Of a stretch of DNA of 64,000 nt, positions 1 to 12,265 are shown piece by piece. The stretch is taken from positions 3,100,001 through 3,164,000 of the forward strand of contig CP016836.1 in the NCBI GenBank assembly GCA_002240395.1. Direction: 5' to 3'. A program made the position numbers and the translations under genes. The first letter of the stretch is position 1. The number at the start of each line of letters is the position of its first letter. The DNA is from Xanthomonas citri pv. mangiferaeindicae. GTDB taxonomy: Bacteria; Pseudomonadota; Gammaproteobacteria; Xanthomonadales; Xanthomonadaceae. Below the pieces are notes generated by a model, which was not told where the DNA came from, did no database searches, and saw only the letters and a list, made by a program, of their open reading frames with translations.

Positions 1-2
1 GC

Positions 3-980
3 GTGAGCGTGCCGAGCGGGCCGAGTGCATCCTTCGCGGCGCTGCGCCTGCGCGCGCGGCTCAATGCCGTGTTGCGCGGCTTCTTCGCCGAGCGCGACGT
101 GGTCGAGGTCGAGACGCCGGTGCTCTCGCGCGCCGGCAATACCGATCCCAACGTCGCCAGCTTCGCCACGCGCTTCGGCGGCCACGTCGATGCCGGGCCG
201 CCGCTGCGCTGGATGCGCACATCGCCCGAGTTCCCGCTCAAGCGGTTGCTGGCCGCGGGTTTCGGCGACTGTTACGAACTGGGCCGGGTGTTCCGCGACG
301 GCGAGGCGGGCGGGCGCCACAACCCCGAGTTCACGATGCTCGAGTGGTACCGCGTCGGCTGGGACCATCGCCGGCTCGCCGCCGAGACCGTCGCACTGGT
401 GCAGGCTGCCCTGGCGTTGGTCGGGCGCCGGGCGGACGTCGTGGAGACCGACTACCGCACGCTCTACCGCGAGCAGTTGGGCATCGACCCGATGACGGCG
501 CCGGAGGCGGTACTGCGGGCGGCGCTGGGCGACGTGCGGATCGATCCGGACGGCCTGGGCCGCGACGACTGGCTCGACCTGCTGATGACCCATCGCCTCC
601 AGCCGGCCAACCCCGCTGATCGCATTCTTGTCGTGCACGACTACCCGGCCTCGCAATGCATGCTCGCGCGGATTGCCTCGCGCGACGGTGTGCCGGTGGC
701 CGAGCGTTTCGAGCTGTACCTGGGGGCACTGGAGCTGGCCAATGGCTATCACGAACTGGCCGACGGCGCCGAGCAGCGGGCCCGCTTCGAGCGCGACCAC
801 GCGGTGCGCACCGCACGCGGCGCGGCACTGCCGGCGATCGATGAGGCGCTAATCGATGCACTCGATGCCGGCTTCCCCGACTGCGCCGGGGTCGCGTTGG
901 GTGTGGATCGGTTGATGATGGCGATGCTGGAGACGTCGCGGATCGCGGAGGTGATCGCGTTCGATTTCGCGAGGGCGTAG
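3..980 (+). CDS. epmA: EF-P--(R)-beta-lysine ligase EpmA
   Basis: Class II lysyl-tRNA-synthetase-like enzyme that activates (R)-beta-lysine and attaches it to the conserved lysine of elongation factor P in the cytoplasm. The 325-residue protein is catalytic core only, with no N-terminal anticodon-binding domain, as expected for EpmA/PoxA rather than LysS. Motif 2 is visible as FRDGEAGGRHNPEFTMLEWY (about residues 97-117) and motif 3 as ALGVDRLMM near the C-terminus. The start is GTG, two bases into the window. The upstream region is not visible, so an earlier start cannot be excluded. An EF-P paralogue of the EfpL type lies at the other end of the window; efp itself is not seen. Function is family knowledge; identification is confident. 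Confidence 0.93.
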   Translation: MSVPSGPSASFAALRLRARLNAVLRGFFAERDVVEVETPVLSRAGNTDPNVASFATRFGGHVDAGPPLRWMRTSPEFPLKRLLAAGFGDCYELGRVFRDGEAGGRHNPEFTMLEWYRVGWDHRRLAAETVALVQAALALVGRRADVVETDYRTLYREQLGIDPMTAPEAVLRAALGDVRIDPDGLGRDDWLDLLMTHRLQPANPADRILVVHDYPASQCMLARIASRDGVPVAERFELYLGALELANGYHELADGAEQRARFERDHAVRTARGAALPAIDEALIDALDAGFPDCAGVALGVDRLMMAMLETSRIAEVIAFDFARA

Positions 981-1060
981 CCCCTGGGGTGCGGCTGCGC
1001 CGAGCGCTTTTGCCATTGCCGTTGCTGCTGCTGTGGCTGTTGCTGGTGCTGTGGCTTTCC

Positions 1061-1552
1061 ATCGAGCCGTAAAGCGAGCCGAGCACCGGAGCCTGGCGCG
1101 GCCGAAGAGCAGCCCTTGTCTGAGCGCAGCGAGTTTGGGCTGCGTGCCGCGCCAGGTGAGGCGCGGAGGGCACCGCCGCGGCTTCATGCGGCGGATCGCG
1201 TCCGGCGACGGCGGTTTTGCTTACTTTTGCCAAGACAAAAGTAAGCCGCGCGCGTTGCGCGCGGAAGCTGTGGACTTGATCCTGTTTTTCGCATTCTTAG
1301 AACAGCCCAAGCAAACAGCCAATGCCAAGGCAGGTGCACGGCTTTCGCCCGCTGCGCGGGCGAGTTTCTTTTGGAGGGACCCAAAAGAAACCAAAAGGTC
1401 CTTCCGCCGGACGCGATCCGCCGCGATACCGCCGCGGCGGTTCCCTGTGCTTCTCGGAAGACGGGGCACGCAGCCCAAACTCGCTGCGCTCAGACAAGGG
1501 CTGCTCTTCGGCCCCGTCATCCTGCGATGCTCGGCTCGCTTTACGGCTCGAT
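1061..1552. repeat. Composite intergenic repeat island with long inverted arms
   Basis: Non-coding stretch between epmA and mtnA. The left arm (1061-1148) and right arm (1465-1552) are inverted copies: the outer 25 bases and the inner 49 bases match exactly, with a diverged 14-base stretch between them. Inside lie two 11-bp-arm palindromes, GCTTACTTTTG/CAAAAGTAAGC at 1219-1246 and GTTTCTTTTGG/CCAAAAGAAAC at 1364-1391, each with a 6-base loop. Simple-sequence DNA abuts both arms. Translation gives repetitive, implausible peptides, so I read it as a dispersed repeat cluster rather than genes. Similar CTTTTGG/CCAAAAG islands are familiar from Lysobacter-like genomes (from memory). Confidence 0.75.
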
Positions 1553-1566
1553 ACATCAAAAGCTCG

Positions 1567-1648
1567 AAGCCAAAGCCAAAGCCAAAGCCAAAGCCAAAGC
1601 CAAAGCCAAAGCCAGAGCCAGAGCCAGAGCCAGAGCTAAAGCCAGAGC
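1567..1648. repeat. Hexanucleotide (CAAAGC)n tract
   Basis: About thirteen head-to-tail six-base units reading AAAGCC, drifting to AGAGCC at the right end. The tract directly follows the right arm of the inverted repeat. A more degenerate GCTGTT/GCTGCT-type tract (1008-1058) precedes the left arm. Six-base units keep any frame open, which explains Lys-Pro or Ala-Lys repeat peptides here that are not credible proteins. Confidence 0.8.
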
Positions 1649-1730
1649 AGGGCATCGATGTCTGGCGGGGCAGGAGCGGGGCCCAGGAACCCCAAGCTGC
1701 CTGCCCAACAGCAACCCAACCGCCCCGAAC

Positions 1731-1743
1731 TACAATGGCGCCA
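1731..1743 (+). promoter_or_regulatory. Possible leaderless mtnA promoter
   Basis: TACAAT at 1731-1736 resembles a -10 element. The usual 6-7 base step to the start site lands on the A of the mtnA ATG at 1743. No good -35 and no Shine-Dalgarno sequence precede that ATG. A leaderless transcript is an inference only. Confidence 0.35.
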
Positions 1744-2801
1744 TGAACGCATCCCCCCTCGACTTCGACCGCTACGACCACATCCGCCCGATCCTGTGGA
1801 CCGGCGACACGCTCGAACTGCTCGACCAGCGCAAACTGCCGTTCGTGGTCGAGCATGCGACCTGCACGACCAGCGACGAGGTCGCCCAGGCGATCCATGC
1901 GCTGACCGTGCGCGGCGCGCCGGCGATCGGTATCGCGGCGGCCTGGGGCGCGGTGCTGGGCGCGCGCGAGATCGAAGCCGATGATGGCGCGGCTGCGCTG
2001 GCCAAGCTCGAGCCGGCGCTGCAGCGTCTCAACGCCGCGCGCCCGACTGCGGTGAACCTGGCCTGGGCCTTGGCGCGCATGCGTCGGGTGCTGGCGACCG
2101 CGGGCAGCGACTGGCGCGAGGTACTGGCGCGCGAGGCGCAGGCGATCGCCGATGAGGACCTCGCCGCGAACCGGCATATGGGCGCGCTCGGCGCGGCGCT
2201 GATCGCACCGGGCAGTGGGGTGCTGACCCATTGCAACACCGGCTCGCTGGCGACCGCCGGCTTCGGCACCGCGCTGGGCGTGATTCGCGCCGGTATGGCG
2301 CAGGGCCGCATCGCCAAGGTCTTCGCCGGCGAAACACGGCCCTGGTTGCAGGGCGCACGGCTCACGGTGTGGGAGCTGCAGCAGGATGGCATCGACGCGA
2401 CCCTGATCGCCGACTCGGCCGCCTCGCACCTGATGAAGGGCGGCTTCGTGCAGTGGGTGGTCGTCGGTGCCGACCGCATCTGCGCCAATGGTGATACCGC
2501 CAACAAGATCGGCACCTACCAACTTGCGATTGCCGCCCGCCATCACGGCGTGAAGTTCATGGTGGTCGCACCGTCCTCGACCGTCGACATGGACACGCCG
2601 TCGGGGGAGATGATCGAGATCGAGCAGCGCGACCCGGGCGAGCTGTTCGGTGTGGGCGGCAGTCGCACGGTCGCTGACGGCATCCAGGCCTGGAATCCGG
2701 TGTTCGATGTGACGCCAGGCGCGCTGATCGACGCGATCGTGACCGAACGCGGCGTGGTCGAACGCCCCACGACCGAGGCGATGCGCGCCCTGTTTCGCTG
2801 A
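1743..2801 (+). CDS. mtnA: S-methyl-5-thioribose-1-phosphate isomerase
   Basis: Cytoplasmic enzyme of the methionine salvage pathway, converting 5-methylthioribose-1-phosphate to the ribulose form. It has 352 residues, normal for the eIF2B-like aldose-ketose isomerase family. Visible family motifs are RGAPAIGIAAAWG, HCNTGSLATAG (with the catalytic Cys), ETRPWLQGARL, and GADRICANGDTANKIGT with the conserved Asp. The ATG at 1743 gives the expected N-terminus; longer in-frame extensions run into the AAAGCC repeat and are rejected. gyrA follows on the same strand after 261 bases with its own promoter. No other salvage gene is adjacent. Confidence 0.95.
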   Translation: MNASPLDFDRYDHIRPILWTGDTLELLDQRKLPFVVEHATCTTSDEVAQAIHALTVRGAPAIGIAAAWGAVLGAREIEADDGAAALAKLEPALQRLNAARPTAVNLAWALARMRRVLATAGSDWREVLAREAQAIADEDLAANRHMGALGAALIAPGSGVLTHCNTGSLATAGFGTALGVIRAGMAQGRIAKVFAGETRPWLQGARLTVWELQQDGIDATLIADSAASHLMKGGFVQWVVVGADRICANGDTANKIGTYQLAIAARHHGVKFMVVAPSSTVDMDTPSGEMIEIEQRDPGELFGVGGSRTVADGIQAWNPVFDVTPGALIDAIVTERGVVERPTTEAMRALFR

Positions 2802-2947
2802 GGTCGGCCCGCCTGGGCGATCGGAGGCGAGGGCGCCCAATTGTGCGGCCGGCCGGCCGGAAAGCGGGCAAGGCCCGGAAATACCGCGCCGTATCGCGCC
2901 AAGTGCTTGTTTTTACGTCGGAAACCCTGGGGCGGGCATGGCGTTTG

Positions 2948-2956
2948 TGCTATGAT
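2948..2956 (+). promoter_or_regulatory. gyrA extended -10 promoter
   Basis: TGC followed by TATGAT at 2951-2956 is a good extended -10 element about 100 bases upstream of gyrA. No convincing -35 is seen at the right distance, which is usual for extended -10 promoters. The remaining 5' leader shows no obvious structure and only a weak ribosome-binding site before the ATG. Confidence 0.5.
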
Positions 2957-3062
2957 TTCCTGTCGTTTTGATCGCGTCGCCGGCGGCCGGTACGCGCAGT
3001 GTCGGCGCCTTGCGCCGATGCCGAAAAAACCGGGCCGCGCAGACAGGATGCAAGCCCTCTAG

Positions 3063-5789
<2,727 letters not shown>

Positions 5790-5816
5790 CGCCGCTTAAA
5801 ACCTGGGTCCAAAATC

Positions 5817-5968
5817 GGGGTCAGAGTGCCTTTTTCCAGAAAGGGCGCTCTGACCCCTTCGCTTTTCGTAGACGCGCCCAACCCCGAGGCCTGACGCCAC
5901 GCCGCGCCGGGGGCAGCCGCCACGCGGGGTCAGAGTGTCTTTTTCCAAGGAAAAGGCACTCTGCCCCC
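5817..5968. repeat. Two GGGGTCAGAG hairpin repeats
   Basis: Two related stem-loops lie between gyrA and the macroglobulin gene: 5817-5857 (arms GGGGTCAGAG/CTCTGACCCC) and 5926-5968 (arms GGGGTCAGAGTGTC with a near-complement ending CACTCTGCCCC). Both have loops rich in T and A. They probably terminate gyrA transcription or belong to a dispersed REP-like family. A truncated copy is found at 48951-48973. Confidence 0.7.
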
Positions 5969-5990
5969 GGTTTTGGAGGCTTGGCGTTCC

Positions 5991-5996
5991 TATACT
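5991..5996 (+). promoter_or_regulatory. -10 element of macroglobulin gene
   Basis: TATACT, five of six bases of the consensus -10, lies 28 bases before the chosen ATG at 6024, just outside the second hairpin. No clear -35 is seen. Confidence 0.4.
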
Positions 5997-6023
5997 GCGC
6001 CGGTTGCCAGGCGGGGAATTGGG

Positions 6024-9000
6024 ATGTCGATCGGAATGTGGGGGCGCGTTGGCGCCCGTTGCGTCGCGGTGCTGGTGCTCGTACTGGCGGTCGCGCTCGT
6101 CGCCGGCTGTCGGCGTGATGCTGAGGGTCAGGTGCCCACCGCGGGCGGTGAGGCGATCCGCACCGAGCGCGCACAGGTCGAGGGGTTCGGCCTGGTGCGG
6201 GCATTTCCCGACCAGCACGATGGCGCGCTGTCGTTGGCCCTCGAGTTCTCGCAGCCGCTGGTCGGCACCCAGGATTTCGATGCGCTGGTGACCCTGGCCG
6301 ACAATGCCGGTCGTGACGGCAGTTGGACGCTCGACGACGACGGCAAGGTGCTGCGTTTCCCGCACGTCGAGGCCAACCGGGACTACACAGTGCGCATTTC
6401 CGGCAAGCTGACCGCAGCCGACGGCAGTACGCTGGGCCAGGATCTCGAGCGCAAGGTGTTCACCGGCGAGCTGGATCCGGTCGTCGGCTTCGCCTCGCAG
6501 GGCAGCGTGCTGCCGGCGAAGGAATCGCGCGGTCTGCCGATCGTCTCGATCAACGTCGACGAGGTCGATGTCGAGTTCCTGCGCGTCGACGACGCCTCGT
6601 TGCCTGCGTTCTTCACCCAGTACCAGCGCGGCGGCCGGCGGGGGAGCTGGGATCTCGATGACCGCTACGGCTACAGCGGCCGCACGCCGCTGTCGCAGTT
6701 GGCCAAGCCGGTGTACGTCAACCGCTTTTCGATCGACGGCGCGCGCAACGAGCGTGTGCTGACCTATCTGCCGCTGCAGGGCATCAAGGAACTGCAGCAG
6801 CCTGGGCTGTACTTTGCGGTGATGAAGCGCACCGGCGAGTTCGCCGACCAGTACGAGACCGCGTTCTTCACCGTCAGCGACATCGGCCTGCATGCGCGCG
6901 CCTACCGGGAGCGGATGTTCGTGCATACGGCGTCGCTGCAGGATGGCGCGCCGATCGGCAATGCCGAGCTCAAGGTGCTCGACGGCAAGGGCGAGACGGT
7001 CTTCCGCGCCAAGACCGACGCACGCGGCAATGCGATGCTCGACTACAGGCTCGACGCGGCGCATGTGCTGGTCGCCACGCGGGGCGGGGATGTCTCGATG
7101 CTGCCGTTCAACCAGCCGGCGCTGGACCTGTCGGAGTTCGCGGTCGGCGGCCGCGAGCAGGCCTGGTTCGATGTGTTTGCCTGGTCGGGACGCGATCTTT
7201 ACCGCCCCGGAGAGACAGTCCGCGTTTCGGCGCTGCTGCGCGACCAGGATGGACGTCCGGTGCAGGCGAAGGACGGCCGTGCGCAGACGTTGTTTGCGCG
7301 CCTGCGCCAGCCCGACGGCAAGACCTTCCTCGAACGCCGCATCGAGCCGGGCGAGGGCGGCTACGTCCGGTTCGAGCAGGAGATCCCGGTCGACGCGCCG
7401 ACCGGCAGCTGGCGCGTGGAGTTCCGCACCGATCCGGCGAGCCGCGAGGCGGTGCAGGGCATGACCTTGCGGATCGAGGAGTTCCTGCCCGAGCGGATGA
7501 AGCTCGACCTCGACGCCGCGCAGGCGACGCTGCGCCCGGGGCAGCCGCTGCGGCTGCAGGCGACCGGGGCCTATCTTTATGGCGCGCCGGCGGCGGGCAA
7601 TCGCTTCACCGCGCGGCTGGCGGTGGCCGTCGAGCGCACGCCGGTCGAGGGGCTGCCGGGCTTCTTCTTCGGCGATCCGACTGTGGAACTGCCGCGCGAG
7701 GCCAAGGATGTCGTCGATGAGGCGCTCGATGCGCAGGGCCGCCTGCAGGCCGATATCGCGCTGCCCGACGAGGCCCGACCGGTCACGCCGATCGCCGCGA
7801 TTGTCTCCGGCAGCTTGTTCGAAACCGGCGGGCGCAGCGTCAACCGCACGCTCAAGCGGGTGCTGTGGCCAGCCGAGGCGCTGGTCGGCGTGCGCCCGTT
7901 GTTCGATCCTGACGATGGCGCCGACTCCAACGGCACGGCACGCTTCGAACTGGTGCGCGTGGGCCAGGACGGCAAGCCCCGGCCGCTGCAGGGCCTGAAG
8001 GTGTCGCTGGTGCGCGAGCACCGCGACTACCACTGGCGCAACGATGACGATGGCTGGCGCTACGAGTACACGCAGCGCTTCGAGACCGTGGATACGCGCA
8101 GCGTCGATGCCGGCACCGCGGCCGCGCGCTTCGACGTGCCGGTGGAGTGGGGCGAGTACCGCATCGATGTCGAGGATCCGCAGACCAAGCTGGTCTCGCG
8201 CTATCCCTTCCGTGCCGGTTGGGGCTGGGACGACGACAACCGCGGGCTCGATGCGCGGCCCGACAAGGTCAAGGTCGCGCTGGACAAGACCGGCTACCGC
8301 GCTGGCGACACGATGCGTGTCACGGTCACGCCGCCGCATCCGGGCAAGGGCCTGCTGATGGTCGAAAGTGACCGCATGCTCTATCTGCACGAGATCGATG
8401 CCAAACCGGGCAGCACGTTCGAGATCCCGGTCACCGAGGACTGGGAACGTCACGACGTCTACGTCACCGCGCTGGTGTTCCGCGGTGGCAGTGCCGCGAG
8501 TGCGGTCACGCCGGCGCGCGCGGTCGGCATCGCGCATGTGCCGATGCAGCGCCGCGATCGCCGGGTCGCGGTCGGGCTGCGGGCACCGGAGCAGGTCCGC
8601 CCGAAGGCCCGATGCAGGTCACCGTGAGCGCACCGCAACTGGCCGGCCAGTCGGCCTGGGTCACGGTCTCGGCGGTCGATGTGGGCATCCTCAACATCAC
8701 CCGTTTTCCGGTGCCCGACGCCTGGCGGCACTTCTTCGCGCAGCGCCGGTTCGGCGTCGATGCCTACGATCTCTACGGGCGGATCATCGAGAGCTACGAG
8801 GGCGGCACGGCCAAGCTGCGCTTCGGCGGCGATGCACCCCTGGCCTCGCTGCCGCAGGCCCGTCGCCCCACCGCGCGCGTGCAGACCGTCGATCTGTTCG
8901 CAGGCCCGGTGAAGCTCGATGCCCGCGGCAATGCGCGGGTGCCGCTGCAACTGCCCGACTTCAACGGCACGCTGCGGGTCTCGGCGCTGGTGTTCTCGGC

Positions 9001-10954
9001 CGACCGCTACGGCAGTCGCGATGTCGAGACCCTGGTGCGCGCGCCGGTCGTCGCGGAGGCCAGCATGCCGCGGGTGCTCGCGCCTGGCGACCGCAGCACG
9101 GTGACCCTGGACCTGACCAATTTCAGTGGGCGGGCGGGCGCGTTCGACGTCCGCGTCGACGGTGTCGGGCCGCTGGTAATCGGTGAGGGCAGTCGCCGCG
9201 TGTCGCTGGCCGCTGACGGCAAGACGACACTGCGCTTCCCGCTGACCGCGCAGTCCGGCTATACCGTCGCCAAGGTCCGCGTGCGCGTCGACGGCAACGG
9301 GCACCGCGTCGATCGCAGCTACGACCTGCCGGTGCGGCCGGCGTGGCCAGCGGTGTTGCGCTCGAGCACCCGGGGGCTCGACGGCGCCACGCCACTGACC
9401 CTCGACACCGCCACGATGTCCGGACTGATGCCCGGCTCGGTCACGGCGCGGGTCTCGGTCAGCGCGCTGCCGCCGATTCCATTCGCCGCCGCGATCGACG
9501 GTGCGTTGCACTATCCCTACGGCTGCGCCGAGCAGACCACCAGTCGCGGTTACGCGGCGCTGCAACTCGACGAAGCGACAGTCTCGATGCTGGGCATCCG
9601 CGACATCGACGCCGGCAAGCGACGCCGGGTGGTCGAGGCCGCGTTCGGCCGGCTGGCGGCGATGCAGGTCGGCACCGGGCACTTCTCGATGTGGGGTGGC
9701 GGCGACGGCGACGTCAATCCGATGCTCACGCCTTACATCGTCGAGTTCCTGCTCGACGCGCGCGACGCTGGTTTCGCTGTGCCGGAAGGGGTGCTGCAGA
9801 AGGCGCTCGAGCGCTTGTCCGAAGACCTGCTGTCGGGCGGCGACGGGTTCTATGGCCAGAACGAGCGCGACCACCTGCGCTTCGCCTACCAGGCCTACGC
9901 CGGCTACGTGCTCGCGCGGGTCAACCGTGCGCCACTGGGCACGCTGCGCGGTCTCTATGACAACGAGCGCGCGAAGGCACGGACCGGCCTGCCGCTGGTG
10001 CATCTGGGCCTGGCGCTGTCGCTGCAGGGCGACAAGGCCCGCGGCGAGCGTGCGATCGAGGCCGGGTTCGCGTTCAAGGGTGACCGTCCGGGTTATCTGT
10101 GGGACTACGGCTCGCCGTTGCGCGATGCCTCGCTGATGATCGCGCTGACCCATGAGCGCGATGTGGCCAAGGCCACGTACGACGCCCGTGCGGTCGACAT
10201 CGGGCGCGAGATCGACGCCCGTCGGCAGCACAGCTGGATGTACCTGAGCACCCAGGAGCAGATCGCGATCGCGCGCCTGGGCCGGGCCCTGATGGCCGAC
10301 CAGAGCCGTCGGGTGTCGGGCACGCTGCAAGAGGGCGAGGTCGAAGAGACGATCGCCCCGGCGCCGATCATCGGACGTGCCTTCGACGAGGCCGGGCTGC
10401 GCCGCGGGGTGCGCTTGGTGCCCAAGGGCGAACCACCGATGTACGCCAGCATCGACGTCGCCGGTGTGCCGCTGCAGGCGCCGGCCGCCGAGGCCAGTGC
10501 GCTCAAGGTCGAGCGCCGGCTCTACGGCACCGACGGCCAACCGTGGACGCCCAAGCCGCTGACTGAGGGCGAAGCGCTGATCGTCGCGGTGTCAGTCATT
10601 GCCGACCGCGACATGCCCGATGCGCTGCTGACCGACCTGTTGCCGGCGGGCCTGGAAGTGGAGAACTTCAACCTGGGCGATGGCAAGCAGTGGGCCGATG
10701 TCGTGGTCGACGGCATCCGGATCACTGAACGCGGCAGCCAGGCCACGGTGCAGCATGAGGAGTACCGCGACGACCGCTTCGTCGCCGCGCTCAAGCTCGA
10801 CAGCGGCCGTACCGCGCGGGTGTTCTACCTGGTCCGCGCGGTCAGCCCCGGCACCTACACCGTGCCGCCGCCGCTGGTCGAGGACATGTACCGGCCGCAG
10901 CTGCGTGGCGTCGGTCGATCGGTCCCCGAGCAGATCACGGTGGTCGAGCCGTGA
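6024..10954 (+). pseudogene. YfhM-type alpha-2-macroglobulin lipoprotein, frameshifted
   Basis: Bacterial alpha-2-macroglobulin, an inner-membrane-anchored periplasmic protease trap. The ATG at 6024 gives a lipoprotein signal ending in the lipobox LVAGC (Cys at residue 29). The first frame runs to a stop at 8627. The same protein continues in the next frame from about 8590 (first ATG 8612) to 10954. One extra base near 8590-8611, for example in the C-run of CGCCCG, would restore about 1643 residues. The thioester motif YGCAEQTTS (9531-9545) is intact, so the second half is not decayed. The partner gene in many Proteobacteria is pbpC, which lies downstream and is also frameshifted. A sequencing error or a recent mutation are both possible; no slippery heptamer for programmed frameshifting is seen. 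Confidence 0.85.
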
Positions 10955-10960
10955 TCCTTG

Positions 10961-10989
10961 CCCGCGCCGCGATGGCCTCGCGGCGCGGG
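10961..10989. terminator. Hairpin between convergent genes
   Basis: Perfect 11-bp inverted repeat CCCGCGCCGCG/CGCGGCGCGGG with a 7-base loop in the 42-base gap between the macroglobulin stop and the convergent NTF2-like gene. It has no T-run. It probably serves as a bidirectional terminator. Confidence 0.5.
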
Positions 10990-10996
10990 GCCAGCA

Positions 10997-11395
10997 TCAT
11001 GTCGCGCCCATCGGCTGATGGTGGAACACCTTGCTCACGATCCGCCACTGCCCATCGAGTTTCACCAGGGTGAGGAAATCGATGAAGGCCTTCGGCGGTA
11101 TCGAACACGTCACCTTGGCCAATGCCGTCACCGGACCGGCCAGTTCCAGCGAGACGATGCGGTCGGTGCGTGCATGGCCCTGGCTGGCAGGCGATGGGCG
11201 CGCGGCGACGATGGGAAAATACTGCGCCATGTCCAGGTGCAGCAGGTCGCCGTCGCTGGCGCTGAAGTAGTGCGCCTGCGGGTGAAACACCTGCGCGAGC
11301 AGCGATACGTCGCTGTGGTGCAGGCCATCGAAGTACCGTGTCAGCGCGTCGGCGACGGCCTCCGCTTCGCGTGCGAACGCGATGCCGGCGCTCAT
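10997..11395 (-). CDS. NTF2-like (SnoaL/lumazine-binding type) protein
   Basis: 132-residue protein of the NTF2-like cone fold, judged from the helical start (VADALTRYFDGLHHSD), the HPQAHYFSASDG strand pair and the ending DGQWRIVSKVFHHQ, which is typical of lumazine-binding-like NTF2 proteins. Such proteins are small-molecule enzymes or binding proteins; no substrate can be assigned. The start at 11395 overlaps the stop of the tautomerase gene by ATGA, so the two are translationally coupled. It is the last gene of a three-gene minus-strand operon divergent from lysR. Confidence 0.7.
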   Translation of the reverse strand: MSAGIAFAREAEAVADALTRYFDGLHHSDVSLLAQVFHPQAHYFSASDGDLLHLDMAQYFPIVAARPSPASQGHARTDRIVSLELAGPVTALAKVTCSIPPKAFIDFLTLVKLDGQWRIVSKVFHHQPMGAT

Positions 11396-11598
11396 GTCCG
11401 GCGCTCCGCACGAAGGGCTGTGACCGGCAGGCCATGCACGCCCCAATTGTCGAGCTCGACCTCGTCGATGATCACATGGGTGAGAGCCGGGTCCTTGGCC
11501 AGCACGCGCTGCAGCAGTTCGGTCACGCCTGCGATCAATGCCGCCTTCTGGGCGGCCGTGGTGCCTTCGCGGGTGATCTGGATCTGGACGTAGGGCAT
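11392..11598 (-). CDS. 4-oxalocrotonate tautomerase family protein
   Basis: 68-residue protein of the 4-OT/tautomerase superfamily. The initiator Met is followed by Pro (MPYVQIQITREG), which becomes the catalytic N-terminal proline. The TTAAQKAALIAGVTELLQRVL helix and HVIIDEVELDNWG strand fit the family. These enzymes catalyse keto-enol tautomerisation of small aromatic or dienol acids, usually as hexamers. It is positioned between the flavodoxin-like gene (12-base gap) and the NTF2-like gene (4-base overlap). The real substrate is unknown. Confidence 0.85.
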   Translation of the reverse strand: MPYVQIQITREGTTAAQKAALIAGVTELLQRVLAKDPALTHVIIDEVELDNWGVHGLPVTALRAERRT

Positions 11599-11610
11599 GG
11601 TGGGCTCCTG

Positions 11611-12165
11611 TCAGTGCAGACGTCGGGCGACCGCACGCACGCGCTCGCCGAACAGTCGTGCGGTCTCCAGGTCGCCCGCAGCCATGCCTTCGTGCGAGAC
11701 GTCCGCAGGCGTGGCCGCCATGAGGCCGCTGAACGCTGCGAGATAGTTCACATCGTCGCGCCCGGAGCTGCGGACGTTTGCCGGCATCAGGCCGGTGCCG
11801 GTCCAGACCATGCCGTGCTGCTGGGAGAAGGTGAACAGCGCGCCCAAGGTCGCGAGCTTGTCGCCGTTGATGCCCGCTGAGTGGGTGAATCCCGCAGCCA
11901 GCTTGTCGCGCCAGCGCTGCGCCGTCCACAGCGCGGCGGTGGCGTCTTGGAAGCGCTTGAACTGCCAACTCACATTGCCCATGCAGGTCGGTGACCCGAA
12001 GATCAGGACATCGGACGCATCCAGGCGCGCCCAGTCCTCGGCCGAGAGTTGGCCTTGCGCGTCGATCTCGACGAGGGCGGTGTCCGATGCGGCCGCAATG
12101 GCCAGTGCCAGGCGACGGGTGTGACCGTGGCTGCTGTGGAAGACGATGCTCGTACGGGGGGACAT
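11611..12165 (-). CDS. Flavodoxin-like / NAD(P)H-dependent oxidoreductase
   Basis: 184 residues with a flavodoxin fold. SSHGHTRRLA near the N-terminus is the FMN-phosphate loop, FGSPTCMGNVSWQFKRF is the second FMN loop of the WrbA/flavodoxin-like group, and AGINGDKLATLGALF the third. It is likely a soluble FMN-dependent quinone or electrophile reductase. It is the first gene of the operon with the tautomerase and NTF2-like proteins, divergent from lysR by a 100-base gap, suggesting induction by the LysR effector. ATG at 12165 gives the standard start MSPRTSIVFHSS. Confidence 0.8.
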   Translation of the reverse strand: MSPRTSIVFHSSHGHTRRLALAIAAASDTALVEIDAQGQLSAEDWARLDASDVLIFGSPTCMGNVSWQFKRFQDATAALWTAQRWRDKLAAGFTHSAGINGDKLATLGALFTFSQQHGMVWTGTGLMPANVRSSGRDDVNYLAAFSGLMAATPADVSHEGMAAGDLETARLFGERVRAVARRLH

Positions 12166-12265
12166 GCGGTACCTCGGGGTAGGGATGGGGTGCCGGAATG
12201 CTATGAGGCGCCAATGGGTTGATAAACGGATAATCTGGAACATCACCAGTGAGCTCGAGTCATCA
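12166..12265. promoter_or_regulatory. Divergent lysR/oxidoreductase control region
   Basis: 100-base gap between the divergent flavodoxin-like and lysR genes, the usual place for LysR binding. It is locally AT-rich around TTGATAAACGGATAATCTGG (about 12218-12237), with TATGAG at 12201 as a weak -10-like hexamer. I cannot fix a T-N11-A operator with certainty. Confidence 0.4.

Noticed and set aside
1033..1746. Open frames with Lys-Pro and Ala-Lys repeats in the epmA-mtnA gap
   Set aside because: They translate the AAAGCC hexamer tract and inverted repeats; no conserved protein features.
8585..8627. Programmed -1 frameshifting in the macroglobulin gene
   Set aside because: No X-XXY-YYZ slippery heptamer or clear downstream pseudoknot is seen; a base loss in a C-run is simpler.
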